From positions 1 to 37,532 of the IMG/VR virus record IMGVR_UViG_3300030389_001063: a DNA stretch of 37,532 nt. One strand, written 5' to 3'. A model generated the notes under the pieces. It was given only the letters and a program-made list of their open reading frames with translations, had not been told where the DNA came from and ran no database searches. Shown in pieces: positions 16,629 to 24,081 of the stretch (its first letter is position 1; each line of letters starts with the position of its first letter). This stretch comes from a virus. Position numbers and translations under genes: made by a program.

Positions 16629-17630
16629 ATGGAAGTTATTAATTGTAGAAACGTAAATGACGGTTTTATTAAGGCGTTAGATAAAATAGAAATAGATCAT
16701 GTAGTATTAGAAAGTAGGGTAGGTGAAGTTATGGAGTTCCCTACGCCTGTTACTACTGTGTACAAAAACCCTACAGAAAGAGTTCTGTTTGAAGAGATAA
16801 GAGACGCTAACCCGTTCTTTCATTTTATGGAGAGTTTATGGATGTTAGCTGGTCGTAATGATTTAGCTTATGTAGAACAGTATAATAAACGTATGCGTGA
16901 GTATAGTGATGACGGTGTTGACCTGCATGGTGCTTATGGGTATAGGTGGATTAATCACTTTGATTTTGATCAAATAGATAGTATTATCAAACGTTTAAAA
17001 GCTATTCCTAATGATAGACGTAGCGTACTACAGATGTGGGATCCTAAAGTAGACTTAAATAGAGACGGTGTAGACGTACCTTGTAATACGGTTATATACT
17101 TTAAGGTTAGGGACGGTAAGCTTAATATGACCGTTAGTAATAGGTCTAACGACGTTATATGGGGTACTTTCGGGGCTAACGTAGTACATATGTCTATGCT
17201 ACAAGAATACATAGCTAGGTCACTAGGTATAACAGTAGGTACGTATTATCAAGTTAGTGATAGCTTTCATGTGTATACTAATATTTTTATAGATATGTGG
17301 AAAAAGTTAGCTGAAGATGATGCCTTTGATTTTTATTCTATGAGACACTATATTAACCCTTATGAAAACAGGGCGTTAAAACCTTACCCACTAATGAAAG
17401 TTTCTAAAGAAGAGTGGGATAAAGACTTACATAAGTTTTTACAACGTGAGCCTTTAGGTGATAAAAAGTTTAATGATTCATTCTTTACTAAAGTGGCTTG
17501 TCCTTTACAAGATGCTTGGTACTTATATAAGCAAAAAGAATATGACTTTGCTTTATCAGAAGTACAAACTTGCAGTTCAGGTGATTGGGCTACTGCTGGT
17601 TTTGAGTGGATTGATAGAAGAATAAAATGA
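16629..17630 (+). CDS. Thymidylate-synthase-fold enzyme (dTMP or 5-hydroxymethyl-dUMP synthase)
   Basis: A 333-residue protein with thymidylate synthase hallmarks: ESLWMLAG (E68, folate/dUMP region), GAYGYRW, catalytic Cys152 in VPCNTVIYF, NRSND (R172, S173, D175), FGAN (N184, the residue that selects uracil over cytosine) and SFHVYTN (H214, Y216). N184 rather than Asp argues against a dCMP hydroxymethylase. Cys is followed by Asn where classical ThyA has His. ThyA activity would supply dTMP; a hydroxymethylase would supply hmdUMP. Its place directly after two hydroxymethyluracil-type modification genes favours the second, but sequence alone does not decide. AAGGAGG precedes the ATG. Confidence 0.85.
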   Translation: MEVINCRNVNDGFIKALDKIEIDHVVLESRVGEVMEFPTPVTTVYKNPTERVLFEEIRDANPFFHFMESLWMLAGRNDLAYVEQYNKRMREYSDDGVDLHGAYGYRWINHFDFDQIDSIIKRLKAIPNDRRSVLQMWDPKVDLNRDGVDVPCNTVIYFKVRDGKLNMTVSNRSNDVIWGTFGANVVHMSMLQEYIARSLGITVGTYYQVSDSFHVYTNIFIDMWKKLAEDDAFDFYSMRHYINPYENRALKPYPLMKVSKEEWDKDLHKFLQREPLGDKKFNDSFFTKVACPLQDAWYLYKQKEYDFALSEVQTCSSGDWATAGFEWIDRRIK

Positions 17631-18319
17631 GCATTAGGATAGAGCAGTGGTCATATAGTAGGTTGACCACTTATGAAGGATGTCCTAAGAAAGCTTACTA
17701 CAGTTGTATAAAAAAGATACGAGAGCCAGGAAATAAATATATGGAACGTGGTAAAGAGGTTCATAAAAACTGTGAGAACTATATCAGAGGACATATTGAT
17801 GAGTTACCTACAGCACAGTTAAAAGATTTTCAAGATGGCTTTGATTTATTACGTCAGATGTATCTTGAAGGTTCGGTAATTTGTGAGGGTGATTGGGCTT
17901 TTGATATTGACTGGAAGTCTACAGGTTGGTTTGATAGTGATACATGGGGCAGAGCTAAAGTTGACGCTTTTGTACATGACGCTAATAATCCCACGGTAGC
18001 TAGAGTTATAGATTTTAAAACTGGTAAGTATGAAGGTAACCAAGAAAGTCATAGAGAACAATGTGAACTTTACGGGGCGGTAGTGTTAGCTAGATACCCA
18101 GAAGTAGAAAGTATAACTACTGAGATGTGGTATTTAGATCACAATAAGATAGAACGTTATATGTATACACAAGAGAGTATAAAAGCACGTAAAGAAAAAA
18201 TAAATGAGAGAGCTATTATTATGACTACCGCAGAAGAGTTCCCCGCTACACCTAGTAGTTTTAGATGTAAGTGGTGTTATTATGGTAGAGAAAGAATATG
18301 CCCAGATAGATATGATTGA
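17627..18319 (+). CDS. Cas4/RecB-like Fe-S PD-(D/E)XK exonuclease
   Basis: A 230-residue nuclease. The N-terminus WSYSRLTTYEGCPKKAYY provides Cys19. RGKEVH (41-46) gives the conserved His, GRAKVDAF (108-115) the Asp, and VIDFKTGK (127-134) the D-x-K catalytic pair, with Gln145 further on. Cys214, Cys217 and Cys225 near the C-terminus complete a four-Cys [4Fe-4S] site, as in Cas4 and AddB. It likely processes DNA ends in recombination or replication. ATGA overlap with the TS-fold gene upstream. There is no CRISPR array or cas1 nearby, so it is a phage replication/recombination nuclease and not part of a CRISPR system. Confidence 0.9.
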   Translation: MSIRIEQWSYSRLTTYEGCPKKAYYSCIKKIREPGNKYMERGKEVHKNCENYIRGHIDELPTAQLKDFQDGFDLLRQMYLEGSVICEGDWAFDIDWKSTGWFDSDTWGRAKVDAFVHDANNPTVARVIDFKTGKYEGNQESHREQCELYGAVVLARYPEVESITTEMWYLDHNKIERYMYTQESIKARKEKINERAIIMTTAEEFPATPSSFRCKWCYYGRERICPDRYD

Positions 18320-18899
18320 GGTTTATAAAAAATATTTTGAAGAATATAGTATGAATATTATAGATACATGGGATGAACCTAATGTACGTGAGTTCCAAGG
18401 TAAATTAGTTAAAGGCAGACCTACAAGGGGCTTCGGTAGTTCTAGTTTCGAGTATGCTGGTAAGTTATACGAACCAGAACCTTGGTCTGATGAAATGTAC
18501 GAATTAAAACAAAAGAGTGAAAAGTTACTATGGTTAGAACTAGGTATTGATAAACTATTGACTTTTTGTCTTTGTGGGTACTATGGTGTTGATGGCAAAG
18601 GTATCCCCCACCACAGCGACACCGTGCCCACACTAGACGATTGTATAGTTTCTATATCACTAGGTGCACCTAGAATATTTGTACAACGTACTTATCAAAA
18701 CCCAGTCAAAGAACACACTAATACAAGTGAGATAGAAACTAAAATAGAAAACTTTAAAATTGATGAAAAGTTTTTCCTATTAGAACATGGTGACGTCATA
18801 GTATTTGACGGTCATAATCAAATGTATACAACTCACGCTGTGCCTAGTATGGAACACGCCGGAGAACGTATAAACTTAACTTTTAGGTCAGGCTTATAA
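18282..18899 (+). CDS. AlkB-like 2-oxoglutarate/Fe(II) dioxygenase
   Basis: A 205-residue protein with the AlkB fingerprint. HHSDTVP provides the H-x-D iron ligands (H111, D113), CIVSISLGAPRIF matches the strand after them, LEHGDVIVFDGHNQ precedes the distal His185 in THAVP, and ERINLTFR gives R196 and R202 for 2-oxoglutarate. Expected activity is oxidative removal of alkyl groups from DNA or RNA bases, or oxidation of a base in the modification pathway. The first ATG (18282) overlaps the nuclease gene by 38 bp; a second ATG at 18312 would give an 8-bp overlap and lose 10 residues. Neither has a strong ribosome site. Confidence 0.9.
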   Translation: MVEKEYAQIDMIEVYKKYFEEYSMNIIDTWDEPNVREFQGKLVKGRPTRGFGSSSFEYAGKLYEPEPWSDEMYELKQKSEKLLWLELGIDKLLTFCLCGYYGVDGKGIPHHSDTVPTLDDCIVSISLGAPRIFVQRTYQNPVKEHTNTSEIETKIENFKIDEKFFLLEHGDVIVFDGHNQMYTTHAVPSMEHAGERINLTFRSGL

Positions 18900-18915
18900 A
18901 TATATGGAGGATAAT

Positions 18916-19230
18916 ATGCAAGATGGCAGTAATTTTAATTTAATACAAAACTTAGCTGATACCGATGTGGCTAAACTAAAACATGCTCAAGAAAGCTACG
19001 GCGATAGTTGGCGTAGTCGGGGCGGGGTAGGAGCTTTTATGATGTTAGCCCGTAAGTGGGATAGGATAGAGAATCAGGCAATTAAAGAGGGTTACGATAT
19101 ATTTAAGACTATTAATAACGACCCCAGTAGTACAGGTATATTAGATGATATACGGGACTTACGTAGATATTTATTACTAGTAGAAAGTTATGTTACTGAT
19201 AACTGGCCAGAGGAACATAATAATGATTAG
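18916..19230 (+). CDS. YGDSW-motif protein (nucleotide-modification-associated/MazG-like helical)
   Basis: A 104-residue helical protein with ESYGDSWRSRGGVGAFMMLA, RKWDRIENQA and DDIRDLRRYLLL. YGxSW followed by KWDR and DDxxDLxxY resembles the DUF1599/Nmad1-type domains found near phage nucleotide-modification genes. That match is by eye. The upstream ATG at 18904 has no ribosome site, whereas GGAGG (18906-18910) sits 5 bases before the ATG at 18916, which I take as the start. It overlaps the cytidylyltransferase-fold gene by 8 bp. Confidence 0.75.
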   Translation: MQDGSNFNLIQNLADTDVAKLKHAQESYGDSWRSRGGVGAFMMLARKWDRIENQAIKEGYDIFKTINNDPSSTGILDDIRDLRRYLLLVESYVTDNWPEEHNND

Positions 19231-19633
19231 GGGTATAACGTTTAGTGCTTTTGATTTATTTCATGCGGGACATGTAGCTATGTTATCTGAAGCTAAGGGT
19301 GAGTGTGATTATTTAATAGCCTGTATACACGCTGACCCTAGTAAAGAAAATACTAATAAGAATAAACCTATACAAAGTTTATTAGAACGTCAAATACAGG
19401 TAAACGGTTGTCGTTACGTAGATGAAACTATTGTGTACGAAAGTGAAGAAGACTTACGTAATATATTAAGGACTATACCTTGGGACGTTAGAATTATAGG
19501 TGAAGAATACATGAATAAACACTTTACAGGTAAAAACGAGTTTGACTTACCCAGTAAAAAAGTTTATTACAACTACAGACAACACACGTTTAGTAGTAGT
19601 GAACTACGTAATAGAATTAAGGATATTGATTGA
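19223..19633 (+). CDS. Cytidylyltransferase-fold nucleotidyltransferase
   Basis: A 136-residue protein. FSAFDLFHAGHVAML holds the H-x-G-H motif (14-17) of the HxGH nucleotidyltransferase superfamily. RYVDETIVYE, RIIGEEYMN and SSSELRNRI (equivalent of the ISTTxI motif) follow in the order seen in glycerol-3-phosphate cytidylyltransferase-like enzymes. It would join a nucleotide to a small phosphorylated molecule. The substrate is unknown; making an activated sugar or alcohol for the DNA glycosyltransferase two genes upstream of the nuclease is an attractive inference. I chose the ATG at 19223, which follows AGAGGA and leaves the HxGH motif at the usual distance from the N-terminus. The stop overlaps the DNA polymerase start (TGATG). 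Confidence 0.85.
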   Translation: MIRGITFSAFDLFHAGHVAMLSEAKGECDYLIACIHADPSKENTNKNKPIQSLLERQIQVNGCRYVDETIVYESEEDLRNILRTIPWDVRIIGEEYMNKHFTGKNEFDLPSKKVYYNYRQHTFSSSELRNRIKDID

Positions 19634-21522
19634 TGTCTACACAACCAAGTTTGTTTACGCCCGAGGTGGACTGGTCTCCTCCTAGTAGCTTTCCTGAACT
19701 AAGTAATTATAGTGAGGTAGCTATTGACCTTGAGACGAATGACCCATTGCTCCTGTCTCATGGTCCATCTTGGGCTTTTGCTGATACTGGTCATGTTACT
19801 GGTATAGCTATAGCTACTAAAGACTTTAGTATGTACTTTCCTATACAACATAAAGGCGGGGGTAATTTAGATAGGAGAATGGTACTTAACTGGTTTACTA
19901 AACAGATGAGTTACAGTAATGATAAAGTTTTTCATAATTCTTTATATGACTTAGGTTGGATTAAACGTATAGGTATAAAAGTAGAAGGCACTATACATGA
20001 CACTATGTTTGCTGCCCCTTTAATAGATGAGAATCAATATGGGTACTCTTTAAATAAATTAGGTGAACGTTACTTAAATGAAATAAAAGATGAAACACTT
20101 TTAAAAGAAGCAGCACAAGCATACGGTCTTGACCCTAAAAAAGATATGTGGAAGTTACCCGCTAAATACGTAGGACAGTACGCTGAACAAGATGCAGCTC
20201 TTACGTTAAAACTGTGGCAGATATTTAAAAAAGTATTAAAGAGTGAGAACGTAGAAAAAATATACGACCTTGAAACTGGACTCATACCTATATTATTAGA
20301 CATGAGATATAAGGGCGTACCTGTTGACCTTATCAAAGCAGAAGAAGTGGGTAAGCAACTTAAAAAAGAAGAAGAAAGTATATTAAACAATATTAAAAAA
20401 GAACACGGCGTTTACCCTGACCTCTGGGCTGCAGCTTCTGTGGCGACAGTATTTGATAGGGCGGGGTTAAGTTATCCCCGTAGTCCTAAGATTAACGCCC
20501 CTAGTTTTACTTCAGCTTGGTTAGAAGGACACGATAATAAGTTAGCTAAAGATATAGGTAGAGCACGTAAACTTAATAAAGCTAGAACTACCTTTATAGA
20601 TAAAATGATTTTAGAACACAGCGTCAACGGTAGAATACACGGTGAACTGCATCCTTTACGTAGTGATACTGGCGGTACAGTTACGGGTAGATTTAGTAGC
20701 AGTAATCCTAATCTACAACAAGTACCAGCTAGGCACGATGTCATTGGACCTATGATTAGGAGCGTGTTTGTACCAGAACCTGATCATCATTGGGGTTGTT
20801 TTGACTACTCACAACAAGAACCTAGACTAACCGTACATTATTCAGCCGTAACTCAACAAGAGGGTGCTGAAGATGCAGTTGACGCCTATAGAAATAAAAA
20901 CGCAGACTTTCACCAAATAGTAGCAGATATGGCTAATATAAGCCGTAAGGAGGCTAAGGTTATAAATTTAGGGCTAAGTTACGGTATGGGTAAAGATAAG
21001 CTTATAAGTCAGTTAGATTTAAGCCCACAAGAAGCAGAGGAATTATTTGATACTTACCATAGCCGAGTACCATTTATTAAAGGGTTACGTGATCAGTGTG
21101 CTAGGTTAGGAGCTAATAGAGGTTACATAGTTACTCTACTGGGGCGTAAGTGTAGGTTTAATTTATTTGAGCCTAGCTTTGAACGTAAAACTCCCTACCC
21201 CTATGAGGAGGCAGTAGAGCGTTACGGTGAAAAAGTTAAGAGAGCTTTTACCTATAAAGCCATGAACCGTTTAATACAAGGTTCAGCAGCAGACATGACT
21301 AAAAAAGCCATGGTAGATTTATATAAAGAAGGATACTTACCACACACTCAAGTACACGATGAGTTAGATATATCAGTAAAAGATATTAATGATTGTAAAA
21401 ATATAATAGAAATAATGAGTGATTGTGTTAGTATTAAAGTGCCTAACTTAGTAGACGCTGAGATAGGTGACAGCTGGGGTACAGCCGTAAAAAACTACGA
21501 GGATTACTTCAATGTTATTTGA
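19633..21522 (+). CDS. Family A DNA polymerase with 3'-5' exonuclease
   Basis: A 629-residue polymerase. The exonuclease domain has IDLETN (D32, E34), FHNSLYDLGW (Exo II) and YAEQDAALT (Exo III). The polymerase domain has TGRFSSSNPNLQQVP, motif A FDYSQQEPRL (D391), motif B RKEAKVINLGLSYG (R438, K442, Leu446, Y450), and motif C QVHDELD (H575, D576, E577). Leu446 aligns with Phe762 of E. coli Pol I. It is the likely genome replicase. A TTG at 19630 lies in frame, but the ATG at 19633 overlapping the previous stop (TGATG) is preferred. No 5'-3' exonuclease domain is present. Confidence 0.96.
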   Translation: MSTQPSLFTPEVDWSPPSSFPELSNYSEVAIDLETNDPLLLSHGPSWAFADTGHVTGIAIATKDFSMYFPIQHKGGGNLDRRMVLNWFTKQMSYSNDKVFHNSLYDLGWIKRIGIKVEGTIHDTMFAAPLIDENQYGYSLNKLGERYLNEIKDETLLKEAAQAYGLDPKKDMWKLPAKYVGQYAEQDAALTLKLWQIFKKVLKSENVEKIYDLETGLIPILLDMRYKGVPVDLIKAEEVGKQLKKEEESILNNIKKEHGVYPDLWAAASVATVFDRAGLSYPRSPKINAPSFTSAWLEGHDNKLAKDIGRARKLNKARTTFIDKMILEHSVNGRIHGELHPLRSDTGGTVTGRFSSSNPNLQQVPARHDVIGPMIRSVFVPEPDHHWGCFDYSQQEPRLTVHYSAVTQQEGAEDAVDAYRNKNADFHQIVADMANISRKEAKVINLGLSYGMGKDKLISQLDLSPQEAEELFDTYHSRVPFIKGLRDQCARLGANRGYIVTLLGRKCRFNLFEPSFERKTPYPYEEAVERYGEKVKRAFTYKAMNRLIQGSAADMTKKAMVDLYKEGYLPHTQVHDELDISVKDINDCKNIIEIMSDCVSIKVPNLVDAEIGDSWGTAVKNYEDYFNVI

Positions 21523-21616
21523 TGTATTTATTTATAGTATAGGAACTTGGACAGCTATAGTAGTTTTATCAGCTGTTTATTTAATAATGTATGACCAATG
21601 GAACAACAGAAGATAG
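21512..21616 (+). CDS. 34-residue predicted membrane peptide
   Basis: ATG at 21512 to TAG at 21614-21616, starting inside the end of the polymerase gene and running 19 bp into the next gene. It encodes one transmembrane helix (IGTWTAIVVLSAVYLIMY) followed by DQWNNRR, with a basic C-terminus. GAGG at 21499-21502 lies 9 bases upstream as a ribosome site. It fills what would otherwise be a 75-bp gap. No known family. It could be holin-like or antagonise a host membrane process. Confidence 0.55.
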   Translation: MLFDVFIYSIGTWTAIVVLSAVYLIMYDQWNNRR

Positions 21617-22188
21617 ACAAAGACGACATAGCGTTTATTTACTTTACTGACGACAGTTACAAACGGGTTATTAAGTTCGGTATGCGTAATATGCATAAAG
21701 TAAAAGGCGGTGGCGTTTGGGTAGGTGACCCTAAAGTTATGGCACCAAATAATACCGTAGATCAGTGTGTTAAGATGTATAACGTGCATGCTAAAAATAA
21801 AGTAAAAACTTTTGATAGTCCTAAGCAAGCACAAATAAAACTATATAATATAGGCTATAAAAAAGCAGTTTTTATGGAGGAAACTGACATGAAAAACATT
21901 TATCAAACTAAAAAAGTAGATATACCTAAACCTAATAATCATTGTAAAACTGCTCGTGGTCGTGACCCATGGGATACTGATTGGTTAATAGAACTTACTG
22001 ATTTAGAACCCATGAGTCTAAAAAATAAAGAACGTTTAAAGTCTTATGTGTGGCCAAAAAACATTACGCCTACTATAGATATGATATTAGAGGCTAGTGA
22101 TTTAAGTATTAATGATATTAAATATGATATAAAGTTAGGTTATATCAAAGCATATAAAATAGTTGATGGTAAGAAAAAATATAAATAA
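21598..22188 (+). CDS. Hypothetical phage protein (196 residues)
   Basis: Not recognised. The N-terminal half has beta-rich text (IAFIYFTDDSYKRVIKFG, GGGVWVGDP). The C-terminal third is helical and basic, SYVWPKNITPTIDMILEASD followed by INDIKYDIKLGYIKAYKI, vaguely like a small DNA-binding helical domain, but I cannot support that. It overlaps the membrane peptide by 19 bp and the next gene by 23 bp. Confidence 0.7.
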   Translation: MEQQKIDKDDIAFIYFTDDSYKRVIKFGMRNMHKVKGGGVWVGDPKVMAPNNTVDQCVKMYNVHAKNKVKTFDSPKQAQIKLYNIGYKKAVFMEETDMKNIYQTKKVDIPKPNNHCKTARGRDPWDTDWLIELTDLEPMSLKNKERLKSYVWPKNITPTIDMILEASDLSINDIKYDIKLGYIKAYKIVDGKKKYK

Positions 22189-22447
22189 TTACGAGACCAT
22201 ACACGAGGTCACTTTCTTTGACCCTGACACTACAGGTATATGGTCACCTATGAAACTTGAAGTACAAGTAAATACTAAGCATCCTAAGTATTTAAACCTT
22301 TTACTTAACGAAATTAATATTTACGCTTGGCTACAAGATAACACACCAGAGTTAATGGAGGCTATGTTAAAAGCCATAAAGAATCATACACAACACAGTA
22401 ATTATCACTTTGTCAGAGTCAGGGTAGTGCCTGAGACACTTCACTAA
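22166..22447 (+). CDS. Hypothetical phage protein (93 residues)
   Basis: Not recognised. Mixed alpha/beta composition with VTFFDPDTTGIWSPMKLEVQ and a short C-terminal strand FVRVRVVPETLH. A TTG at 22163 is in frame, but I use the ATG at 22166. It overlaps the upstream gene and ends just before a TTTACA promoter, so it probably closes this transcription unit. Confidence 0.6.
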   Translation: MVRKNINNYETIHEVTFFDPDTTGIWSPMKLEVQVNTKHPKYLNLLLNEINIYAWLQDNTPELMEAMLKAIKNHTQHSNYHFVRVRVVPETLH

Positions 22448-22453
22448 ATAAAT

Positions 22454-22482
22454 TTTACATCTTAGTAAACCTTAGGTATAGT
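22454..22482 (+). promoter_or_regulatory. Sigma70-like promoter, possibly giving a leaderless transcript
   Basis: TTTACA (22454-22459), 17-base gap, TATAGT (22477-22482). The expected start point is about 22488-22490, which coincides with the ATG at 22490. No ribosome site lies between. Confidence 0.7.
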
Positions 22483-22489
22483 AAAGTAT

Positions 22490-22780
22490 ATGGATATAAA
22501 TAAAAATAAAAACTGGATAGAGTGTGCTATAGAACACTACGAGGACAGATGTAAAAGACTTGACCATAAAATTTGGGAAAGTAAATTACTAAGACATCTT
22601 AAAACTTACAGAAGCACTGCATGGAAAGAAAACCGCATACAAGAAATAAATGACATGCCTTTCCCCGCTAATGAGGATCACCCTTGTTTTGATGAGATAC
22701 ACGCTATCTATGAAAGTAAAGCTACTAGTTATGAGGAGTTTTTAAATGACTTTAGAGACGGATCTACCACTACCCACTAG
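22490..22780 (+). CDS. Hypothetical acidic/helical phage protein (96 residues)
   Basis: Not recognised. A charged helical protein (IECAIEHYEDRCKRLDHKIW) rich in Glu, Lys and aromatic residues. It has no ribosome site and begins where transcription from the 22454-22482 promoter should start, so it may be translated from a leaderless mRNA. Its end overlaps the next gene by 35 bp. Confidence 0.7.
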   Translation: MDINKNKNWIECAIEHYEDRCKRLDHKIWESKLLRHLKTYRSTAWKENRIQEINDMPFPANEDHPCFDEIHAIYESKATSYEEFLNDFRDGSTTTH

Positions 22781-22997
22781 GGAGGGTGGTACTAATAACA
22801 AGTACGACTTTTATAAATTGACAGAGTCAGGGTACAGTATGAGTTATCCTGCACCTGATGATTTAGCGGTACAACGAGTACGTATCGCTGCCAGTAGATA
22901 TGGTACTCGCAACTCAATAAACCTTACCACCCGTATAGTTTATGAGGAAAATGAACGTAGGATAAGGGTATGGCGTACCGAGACACCAGAGTTGTAA
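22746..22997 (+). CDS. Small conserved phage protein (RVRIAASRYGTR family)
   Basis: An 83-residue protein. RVRIAASRYGTRNSINLTTR followed by RRIRVWRTE resembles small basic proteins common in phages (pattern RVRxAAxxYGxRxxxxxxTR...RVWR), whose function is not established. GAGGAG (22733-22738) precedes the ATG by 7 bases, which supports the start even though it lies inside the previous gene. DNA or RNA binding is plausible from the Arg pattern. Confidence 0.75.
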   Translation: MTLETDLPLPTREGGTNNKYDFYKLTESGYSMSYPAPDDLAVQRVRIAASRYGTRNSINLTTRIVYEENERRIRVWRTETPEL

Positions 22998-23629
22998 TAG
23001 GTAAAGACAAACAACTAGAACCCGTACTATGTGCCTTAGATACCTGTACCGAACCCGTTACTGGTAATCAAGAAAAATTTTGTTCTAAAAAATGTTGTGT
23101 TAAGCATAACTATAAACGACATAATAATTATGCTAAAGGCGTTTATAAAGATTTAGATTTGGGTGCTGGACCCAGAAGTTTAGTTAGCCCAAGTTCTATA
23201 AAACATAATGAGACACACGTTTCTATTACTAACTTCGCTGTAGATGACTACCACGTTGACCCAGATATTTACGCCATAGCGGAAGCTAATCACGAGAAAT
23301 ACATACGTGATAGAGATGAGTACGAAGCTAGAGTAGTTATTGACGGTTTACAGGTATTTAAAGAAGCTTATAATGAGCACCACGATATTAAATATGAAAA
23401 AACAGCTTCTGAAAAAATTAGAGCTAACTATACTGAAGACCAAAAAATACATAGAAGAAACGTTAATAATGAGTATACACGTAAAAATAGAGAAAAAATT
23501 AGGGCTAAGGCTAGAGCTAGATATAGAGCTAACCCAGATAAATACAATGAAACTAGAAAAAAGTATAATTATTACACTAAACAACCTGACTTATTTAAGT
23601 TTGAAAAATGGCTAAGAAAAAGAAGTTAA
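22970..23629 (+). CDS. Zinc-binding phage protein with basic C-terminal helix
   Basis: A 219-residue protein. CALDTCTEPVTG and KFCSKKCCVKHN give a four-Cys zinc site near residues 21-42, probably a treble-clef or FCS-like finger. The C-terminal 60 residues are a highly basic helix (NREKIRAKARARYRANPDKY), similar to the linker of phage HNH/endonuclease VII-type proteins, but no HNH catalytic motif is present. Nucleic-acid binding is likely; nuclease activity is not supported. It overlaps the terminase small subunit gene by 22 bp. Confidence 0.7.
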   Translation: MAYRDTRVVIGKDKQLEPVLCALDTCTEPVTGNQEKFCSKKCCVKHNYKRHNNYAKGVYKDLDLGAGPRSLVSPSSIKHNETHVSITNFAVDDYHVDPDIYAIAEANHEKYIRDRDEYEARVVIDGLQVFKEAYNEHHDIKYEKTASEKIRANYTEDQKIHRRNVNNEYTRKNREKIRAKARARYRANPDKYNETRKKYNYYTKQPDLFKFEKWLRKRS

Positions 23630-24081
23630 CACCAAGACAAGAAAAGTACGCCCAGAACGTAGCTAAAGGTATGAGTAAAAAAGAAGCTGCAGTTGGGGCG
23701 GGATATAGCGAAAAGAATGCAGCTAGAGCGGGAAGTATGCTAGACAGTAAAGCTAACCCGTTAGTGAGTGAACGTATACAAGCCTTACAGAAAAAAGCAG
23801 CCAAGAAAGTAGAGCTTGACCTTAGTACCCATTTAACTGATTTAAGAGACATACGTGAGGGAGCCGTGCGTAACGGTGCTTGGTCTGCTGCTGTAACTGC
23901 GGAAGTTGCTAGGGGTAAGGCAGCAGGACTTTACATTAACCGTAGTGAGTTAGTAGTTAATAAAGTAGAGACTATGAACAAAGAACAAATACTAGAACGT
24001 TTAAAAGAATTATATTATGAAACTGGCGGTATATTACCAGCGGGTAAAATAATAGAAGGAGACAGTGAAAGTATTGACTGA
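23608..24081 (+). CDS. terS: Terminase small subunit
   Basis: A 157-residue protein with the Terminase_2-like N-terminus: KKKLTPRQEKYAQNVAKG, SKKEAAVGAGYS, then SMLDSKANPLVSERIQAL. This helix-turn-helix region binds the packaging site on phage DNA. The C-terminal part (KEQILERLKELYYE) may oligomerise or contact the large subunit. It is placed 8.2 kb away from the terminase large subunit gene, with many accessory genes between. No ribosome site is obvious, and it overlaps its neighbour on each side, so coupling is likely. Confidence 0.9.
   Translation: MAKKKKLTPRQEKYAQNVAKGMSKKEAAVGAGYSEKNAARAGSMLDSKANPLVSERIQALQKKAAKKVELDLSTHLTDLRDIREGAVRNGAWSAAVTAEVARGKAAGLYINRSELVVNKVETMNKEQILERLKELYYETGGILPAGKIIEGDSESID

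Noticed and set aside
17627-18319. Cas4-like protein as part of a CRISPR system
   Set aside because: No repeats with unique spacers and no cas1/cas2; Cas4-like nucleases are common in phage replication modules.
23340-23615. Second + frame of 91 codons inside the zinc-binding gene
   Set aside because: Fully nested in another frame of a gene with a zinc motif; low-complexity Lys/Ile composition.
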